Part shown: piece by piece, positions 57,559 through 64,000 of the stretch
How the letters are laid out: every line of letters starts with the position of its first letter
Position numbering within the stretch: the stretch's first letter is position 1
Assembly (NCBI GenBank): GCA_039090855.1
Contig: CM077002.1
Span: 83,580,194 to 83,644,193 of the forward strand
Length of the DNA stretch: 64,000 nucleotides
Source of the DNA: Macrothele yani
Taxonomy: Eukaryota; Arthropoda; Arachnida; Araneae; Macrothelidae
Direction: 5' to 3'
Made by a program: the position numbers and the translations under genes
Notes under the pieces: model-generated
Databases searched by the model: none
What the model was told of the DNA's origin: nothing
Seen by the model: the letters and a program-made list of their open reading frames with translations, nothing else

Positions 57559-58771
57559 CATGAGTGATCACTGAACTATGACCACCCCTATCAAAAGTGG
57601 ATGCGGCCCACTGACCATGTGATTTCTAAGAGAGCACGATTAGTCGACAGATGTAGCATATATAAGGTATAAGGGGAGCAGTAGGTAGTAAAATTTGGAG
57701 CATGATGGGTAAACAGAAGGATTTATTGAATTTTGAGCAAGGACAGATTGTGAGAGCTCGATTTCTCAAATGGCTGAACTAGTGAATTGTTCGTGAGCCG
57801 CCATGGTTAAAGCTATCAGGACTGGTGTGAAAATGGTCAAACAATGATCTGGATGCAAAAATACACAGGACAGTGAAAGGTTGATGTGAGAAGTGAGAGC
57901 TGGGTCCCACGACTTGTAAAGGTCAACAGACGCAGCACTGTTCAACAGCTGATACTCAATACAACAGTGGTCAACACAGAACTGCATGTGTCATGACCAT
58001 GCGTCACACTCTTGCATGTATGGGCTAGTACAGCAAATGACCCCGATGACATCCTCTCGTAACCACCGTTCATTGGTACAAAAGAGTCCATGTCCAACTT
58101 GTATGATCTCGCAAGATCATCAAGTTGGACATTGGATGACTGGAAAAAAGTGTGCTGGTCTGACAAGTCATGTTGTTTATTCTACTCTGTGGATGATTGT
58201 GTATGTATTTGGTGCAAACAACATGAGGCATTCAATCCATCCTGCATGGTTCCCACAGTGCAAGCTGGTGGAAGTGGTTGTATGGTGTGGGGCATGTTTA
58301 CCTGGCAGGAACTTGGATCCCTGGTGCATGTGGAACAACATATGACTGCTGCCCACTATTGTGAATTGCTTGTTGGCTCTGTACACTCAGCAGTATTGCA
58401 CTTTTTCCCAAATGGCGACAGCGTCTTCCAGGATGACAATGCGCAGAGCCACTGGTGCAATGTTGTGCAGGAATGGTTACAGGAATACAGTTCAAACTTC
58501 CAGCATACCAATAGGCTTCCAACCTCACCCTCTCCCCTCCCCACCAATCTTATAGAGCATTTGTGGGATACTATAGAATGGCATATCAGGTGTCTGTATA
58601 CACCAATCACCTCCATTGAAGGCTGCACTGCACACAGCTTGATTAGCCACACCTCCAACTGCTTCTGGCATCTGATTGAATCAATGCCATATCAGACAGC
58701 ATCTGTACTGAGGGTGAAAAGAGGACCTATGAAGTATTAGGTACATGGTCATAATTCAATATAACTCAGTG
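57559..58771 (+). mobile_element. Tc1-like element with TA flanks
   Basis: Flanked by TA (57557-57558 and 58772-58773). The ends CATGAGTGATCACTGAACTA and, read inward from the right, CACTGAGTTATATTGAATTA are both followed by TGACCA-type sequence. The body holds a transposase relic. About 1.2 kb. Confidence 0.8.
57700..58740 (+). pseudogene. Tc1-like transposase relic
   Basis: Starts MGKQKDLLNFEQGQIVRARF, then broken frames. From 58090: WTLDDWKKVCWSDKSCC (first Asp), CMVPTVQAGGSGCMVWGMFT, VFQDDNAQSHWCN (second Asp), LPTNLIEHLWDTIEWH (third Glu) and IESMPYQTASVLRVKRGPMK at the end. Four or more frame changes in the first half. Confidence 0.82.
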
Positions 58772-58849
58772 TATAATCTTTTGAGAGATAAATCTTTTTA
58801 TTTGTATGGGGAAATAATGTCTCTTTTGCACTGATGGCAGGAGAAAAAG

Positions 58850-59170
58850 TTTTCTCTCTCACGCAGTTGCGAGCCATCGGCTGAGACTATTTGCAGAGCA
58901 ATGTAGCTCACTCTAAATTGGTCAAGCAGGTATTTTAGTAAGCCTGAAGAACAATCGTGTCATAGGCTGATGTTAGTTCCTGGATCTACACCAACATCTT
59001 CAACTGCCGGGCCATTTCCAATGTGGCAAATATCTCAATGGAGAAAGCAGTTCAAGCTCCCTAGTCGATTAACAAAAGTATTCCGGAACTTGCCAGTTGG
59101 CAACTGAAGGAAGGACAGGGACATTTGGTTCCACCTGCCCATGATATATAGAGCCACCACCTTGTTCAAG
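58850..59170 (-). pseudogene. Possible LINE reverse transcriptase scrap
   Basis: The minus strand gives ELTSAYDTIVLQAY, which resembles RT motif A ('DLSAAYDTVxxxxL'), next to CLTNLE and ATLEMARQLK. Only one motif is seen, so this is tentative. Confidence 0.3.
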
Positions 59171-59659
59171 TATCTCAGAAAAAAGGGATGGTGTCTGTTT
59201 TTTTAATTCTGAAGTGATTATTTTCTGCCCAGATAAAGATGTCAGTGTCCAGATTAAACTTTCAAGTTTTGGCCAGTGTCCAGATTAAACTTTCAAGTTA
59301 TGAGCATTTTCAGGGGGCAACTATCTGACTATCCACAGATTTTCAGAGTGCCCTTCTAACAGAACAGATACAGGCTTTGAAACACGAAATCTTCTGTTCT
59401 CCGTGAAATGAAAGAAAAGATCGGTGAGAGCAGAGGATCACTCTGATGTCATGGTAATGGAATCCCCCCCCTATTTTTCTTTTCACTCATCTTGACAAAT
59501 TTTTGACAAAGGAAATGGTGACAGCAGTTGACAACACTGGTAGAAAAGTAAATTAAAAGAGTAATAAGAAATTCTATGTTCTGTAAAACGAATTCTTGGC
59601 CCACAGTGCATTTTAGTTTGGCATATGTCTTAACTAGGACATATTGGATTTAAATTTCT

Positions 59660-60105
59660 GAGTTTTAAAAAATTAGAAATATGCAATACTAGAGGTATAA
59701 ATGGCAAGATGAGTGAGTTGATTGAAGAAATGAATAAGTACAGATTGCGTGTGTTGTGCGTAAGTGAAACCCAAAAGAAGAAAATTGGAACAGAAGAAGT
59801 GAATAGAATGGTGAGTGTGTGGTCTGGATGGAGTATTGGATAATGTGAGAAGGCAGGCTGGTGTAGGTGTGATTTTAAGTGAAAAGATGAAGAACAACTT
59901 GATTCACTATAGCTGCATAAGTGAGATAATTCTTTGTATTTGTTTAAAAGTGAAACTTCAGAGAACAGTTATTGTTGTAGTGTATGCTCCTTGTGACTCG
60001 GAACCTTATGATAGGAAGGAAGATTTTTGGAATGAGGTGTTAAAGAGAAAGTTATAATAGCAGAGATATCAATGCTAGAGTAGGTGTGCAGAATGCGATA
60101 TATGC
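59660..60105 (+). pseudogene. LINE endonuclease fragment
   Basis: Reads RGINGKMSELIEEMNKYRLR and VLCVSETQKKKIG (Glu metal ligand), then AGVGVILSEKMKNNLIH, VIVVVYAPCDSEPYDRKEDF and, after a slip, GDINARVG, the GDxN motif of EEP endonucleases. It belongs to the same broad LINE group as the RTEs but to another family, possibly that of 51216-53060. It breaks off after the nuclease. Confidence 0.75.
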
Positions 60106-62254
60106 ATGATGCGCAATGCGATATATGCGTGTGCAGAAGGAGTCCATATGCGTGATGTGCATAGTTTTTCCGTAGTGAAGTCAAGTTTCCACATTAAAAT
60201 TTGCAGGGTAGCATGCATATTTCCCAGAGTGCACTGCTACATTTTAATCTGGATGGAGGACAATACTTGGATAAATTTTGCAACATACCTAAGCACTGTT
60301 AAAATGAAAAAAAATCTTAGTAAATACACAAAAAATGCATACCATTTCAACTCTGCCTTTTAATATGTTATATTAATAAATATGTTATGCCATAAGTGCG
60401 TGATGCCGCACACTTATGGTTATTCTTCCCGTTTTTTTAGTGAAAATGCCAACAGCAATCGTCTTTTCGTCCATGTGCGATTGAAAAATCAAATGCACAC
60501 AGGGAACAAAACCCGTGGTTTTCGGCTACCCGAGATGATTTTAGACAAAAAAATTCTTGCGAACAACTCTCCTTGAATTTTTGACAACTTTTTTGCTTTT
60601 TAGATCCGAGAATATTAGTAGAAGCAAGTAGCCATTTACCCGACGCTATCGCAAGTAAATTCGCACACTACAAACACGATAGGAGCAAAGACCAACCACG
60701 CACAGAACAATTAACATTGAAAGGTTTCATAGCTTTATTATGCGGATAAATAGAAAATTAGCATTAAATGCATATGAAAAAACTAGTCAAAAAGGTTTTT
60801 TAAATTGCATAAATAAATCAATTCTGTAAAAAAGGATAAAATAAAAAGGCAATGCAATTAGAATAAATTGCAATAAAAATCCATGCAACGTTTGATAATA
60901 CGCAAGTGAGTAATGAAAATAAAGTCACCAAATAAAAAACAAAAGGATTAAAACTGAAATTAAAAGATTCCCAACAAAGAATGATCAGGGGAAAACAAAC
61001 TTTAAACAAGCTATTAAAGAAGAAAGTTCTTGTGAATCTGACAAGATAAAATAAAACACCACTCTGTTTAGCAGAACATTTTTACGATAGAAAAAAAAGT
61101 TCTCTTCGCAAATCTGTCGGAGTAATATAAAAAAAAGCTAAAAACTCGCTGCTGACAGTGAAGGAGCAGCGTGAGAAAATACGTCACATCTGGCATGCGC
61201 GCTAGAAAAGGAGAAACAAACAGGTGTTTCGCAACGAGCATCGCTTTGCTTTGCTTTGCTTCGAAGCGTCAGAAAAACCATTACGTTAAACATTTGATAA
61301 ATAAAAATATATACATCGAAAGCAAGATAAGGCTGTTTAGAACAATTGCATGATTAAGGTGTAAACATAAAACACATTTTTTAAAGGTTCATGACATAAA
61401 AGTTGAAGGAATATACAACACTTTTACAACGTTAAATAAAATATAATCTAGAAAGAATCAATATTAATTAATTACAATATTTAATTCTGAAGACAAATAT
61501 GATAAGGATAAAGAAGGGAATGCATGCAGCTGCTGCTGTTGTGGTGAGATGTTTTTTTGGATGTTTGAGAAAGACAGAGGGAGAGATTTTCTCTTGCTCT
61601 GGGCAAAGAACAGCTGCGCAAAGAACATCAACTCCTGTTGAGCAAACATGCTTGCTGTGTGAGGACTTTGTGATGTTACCACAAAAATCACTACACTTGA
61701 CTATGCTTGACTTTTTTTTTTTAATTAAATTTTCTGGAAATATCCGAGATTTTTGGAAAAATTTGTAGTTTTTCACACCTTCTCCGTAAGTTTGTAGCTT
61801 GAACATGACATCCGTAGAAATCCATAGTACATAGATATTTCATAGTACATATATTAGATATTTTGGAGGACCCATAGTACATAGTACTTGGCATCTCTAC
61901 TAATGGTGTTACTATTTCGAAGAATCGGAAGGGCAGAGGACCTCCAAAGGGTCATGCAAAGGCAGCAAAGCAAGGTTGCTGAGTGGCGGGATAAGCCATC
62001 AGATAAGTGGTGCCATATTGCTCGAGCTACCGCTGTGCAAAGACAACAGCAAAGTGAGGTTTCAATGCCGGGATAAGAATCATGTGACTTCCGTTTGATC
62101 CTCGAGAAACTTGTTGCGCCGAGACCAGTTCACAGCAGATCCTTGGGCAATCTCACAAAAGCGGAAATGCTTTCACATGGCGCGCTGCAGCTGACAATTC
62201 TTGGAGATGACGTCACTCAAGAGCTCCCTCACTCTCGTTTCTTTCTTTTTTAAA
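60106..62254. other. No recognised gene
   Basis: AT-rich. Contains short repeats such as GCGATATATGCGTG near 60110 and TTTGC repeats near 61243. Open frames at 61468-61806 and 61888-62076 lack known motifs and sit in low-complexity sequence. Confidence 0.4.
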
Positions 62255-62300
62255 TTTATTTAAGGTTTAATGACCACTGTGAGCAATTCAACACACTCTC
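62255..62300 (-). repeat. SINE-like 3' end fragment
   Basis: Inverse of GAATTGCTCACAGTGGTCAT plus TAAACCTTAAATAAA, the tail shared with 38800-39034 and 36906-36970. Confidence 0.6.
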
Positions 62301-62386
62301 ATTCCAGTTTTTTTATTTACGTGGTACTTGTAAGTTGTAAACGCTGGGTGATGAATCACTATACAAAGGTTTACAGTTTATTCTTA

Positions 62387-62505
62387 AAATTTCAGGATTA
62401 CATTCAAATTTTCAGGATATAGAACAAAAATAAGGTCATTTCAGGACAAAAAAATAAAAATCAGGAACTTCAGGAATTTCAGGACAACTCCGACCCCTGC
62501 AATGA
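62387..62505. repeat. Candidate hAT right terminus
   Basis: Read inward from 62505: CAGGGGTCGGAGTTGTCCTG, then AATTCCTGAAGTTCCTGA with more AGGA/TCCT repeats, the style of hAT ends seen at 46800-46912. No left partner identified. Confidence 0.4.
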
Positions 62506-62971
62506 CTGTACTCCAAATGAGAGAACAGCTCATCACTGGCTTGTAGGAAGAGACAGAGGAGGGGAAAAACTGCTTTTACCGGCATCGTGGTGCCGTCGTT
62601 TGCTACGACCCATGTACAGATTATTTGAACACGAGCACTCCCTCCCCCTCGTTTTCTCTGTCTTGCTTCTGGGTTTCAGGGAAATTCATCCAAAAATGCC
62701 ATTTAAAAAAAATAATGCCGAAATATGCAAAATAATGACTGAAAAATACCAAAAAAATAAAGACTTGAAATGACTGAAAAAATGCCATATAGCATCAAAA
62801 TCACGAAAAAATGCAAAAAATGCCCTTAACAAAGGTACTTGAATCAGCTTAGTTTTGTGTGAAACATACTTGTATGCAAGTGAAAAACGTTTTAGTATTG
62901 CCGAAAAAAAAATGCAAAATCATAAAAACCCTAGCCCTAAGTGATCACAAAGGACGCAGCAGACATTGTCC
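62506..62971. other. No gene; possible second transposon end
   Basis: Repeated AAATGC/AATGCC motifs at 62690-62930 followed by AACCCTAGCCCTAAG resemble the subterminal part of another DNA transposon. No coding sequence. Confidence 0.35.
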
Positions 62972-63001
62972 CTGAAGATGGTAATGCACACATTACCGAA
63001 A
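62972..63001 (+). ncRNA. Hammerhead-like core without a recognised PLE
   Basis: CTGAAGA, a perfect 7-bp stem GGTAATG / CATTACC with loop CACA, then GAAA. No PLE coding sequence was found upstream on the plus strand, so it may be a solo PLE tail. Confidence 0.45.
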
Positions 63002-64000
63002 TGCACAGGAAGAAAGTATTGGAAAGACATCATTCCTGATGCTTAAATCATTGTGATTTGGCATTTTGGGAGGTTTTTATGTCATTCAGTATCATTTTCC
63101 ACTTCGTTTTAAGGCAGTGTTGTAATGTTTCAGCTGTTGAGTTCTTTAGCAGGATATCATAGAAGTCCTGTCATTTTTTCTGTTCTTCACGTTTTTTTAC
63201 ACAAGTTCGCTGAAAACTATGACACCCGGATTCCTTAACCTCTTATTCAATCCGGTGGTGTCATATCGAGGGTAAATGGTATATTTATTTAAAATATGAA
63301 CTAAATAACACATAACTTATTTCTTAAAAGAAAAATGCATGATAGGGTTACAATAAGATTGTTACCTCTTGGTTTGCAGTCTCCTTTTGATTAGTTGCTC
63401 CCGGTATACACTGAAGAACAAAAAACTGCGTAGTCGAAGTTCCATAAAATGAATGATTCCCGTAGGCAACAATGAAGTATTTATGATAGCTAAAACCCAT
63501 AAAATCTTTTATCGAAAACACAAAAAAAAAAAAAAAAAATTCTTGTCCTCAAAATAGAACTTGAAAGAAAATTAATCCAATGAAAATAATAAAATCGAAA
63601 TAAAAACCATTATTCCAACCTCAAATTCAACTGAGAACGATATGCAAAACAGTCTTCACCGAGGAATCCAGATCCCAAATTTCCGACGCGCGTTTCAGCA
63701 CACTCGTGGCTATTTTCAAGGAGATCACGTGCTGTACTGTTCCTTGCGTGTTAACTATTAATTAAGTCAATGGTGCTGCCATCTCCATCATCTGCGTCAT
63801 CATCATGCTCATCATGTAGAACGTCCCTGGCACCTTCTAGTGTAGTCCTGTTTTTTAATCTTTGTTTCATTTGTCGACTTGATCTTCTTATTTGGACAAT
63901 TTGTTGTTTTTCCTGTTTTATCTGTTCAACCATGTTGGTGATAATTCGATTGGGACATTTAAATTGCAATTATATGCCTTGGTTTTCTCTATTATGATGG
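63002..64000. other. Unassigned; possible PLE 3' end on the minus strand
   Basis: A minus-strand frame at 63751-63969 ends in an acidic tail (DEHDDDADDGDGS) with a Gln/Arg/Lys-rich front. A degenerate hammerhead-like motif lies 31 bp downstream of its stop, the position seen in the PLEs. The identity of the frame is not established. Confidence 0.35.

Noticed and set aside
63770..63997. Ser/Cys-rich plus-strand frame
   Set aside because: Antisense shadow of the acidic minus-strand frame, low complexity.
1..64000. CRISPR array, bacterial operons or terminators
   Set aside because: No regular short repeats with unique spacers and no bacterial gene organisation; splice sites and retroelements show eukaryotic DNA.

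Overview
This is AT-rich animal nuclear DNA, probably from an arthropod and possibly a chelicerate (inference from the repeat mix). It is not microbial: there are spliced exons with canonical GT/AG borders, very long introns and dense transposable elements. No prokaryotic operon, CRISPR array or intact tRNA/rRNA gene was seen.

Host gene. The only conserved host gene I recognise is calpain-7 (CAPN7), on the minus strand. Four consecutive exons of its cysteine-protease core lie at 55133-55279, 26355-26582, 15397-15541 and 9673-9772. They join in frame into 206 codons plus 2 nt and include the catalytic His and Asn. The introns are about 28.6, 10.8 and 5.6 kb. Earlier exons (with the catalytic Cys) and later exons were not found in the window.

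Left part (1-15 kb). Two decayed Tc1-like remnants are followed by a Penelope-like element (PLE-A, about 2.5-7.0 kb) with inverted terminal arms, whose GIY-YIG domain was split by an RTE retrotransposon (3539-6228, duplication TTGGATAT). Then come Tigger-like and hAT debris, a complete Tc1 element with one stop codon (12129-13347) and a mariner tail.

Middle (16-29 kb). A perfect-looking short hairpin, an RTE tail, an R4/Dong-like LINE joined to a PLE tail, a full-length RTE (21583-24764), a 0.48 kb foldback insertion beside exon 2 and a PLE with an inverted 3' arm (27087-29215).

Nested block (29.3-50.3 kb). One hAT transposon (29272-50277) was split by a second hAT insertion (30244-46912, 8-bp duplication GCAAATCC) and by a mariner with DD41D-like spacing (47393-48729). 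The inner hAT itself holds an RTE, a Tc1-like element, a degenerate tandem array, SINE pieces, an open LINE ORF with RNase H, another Tc1-like element and another PLE.

Right part (50-64 kb). A decayed LINE, PLE-E close to calpain exon 1, a Tc1 with long inverted repeats only 94 bp from that exon, another Tc1, LINE endonuclease debris and mostly unassigned sequence.

The most notable recurring signal is a short CTGANGA-hairpin-GAAA motif, the core layout of a hammerhead ribozyme. It lies downstream of the GIY-YIG coding end in the Penelope-like elements here.
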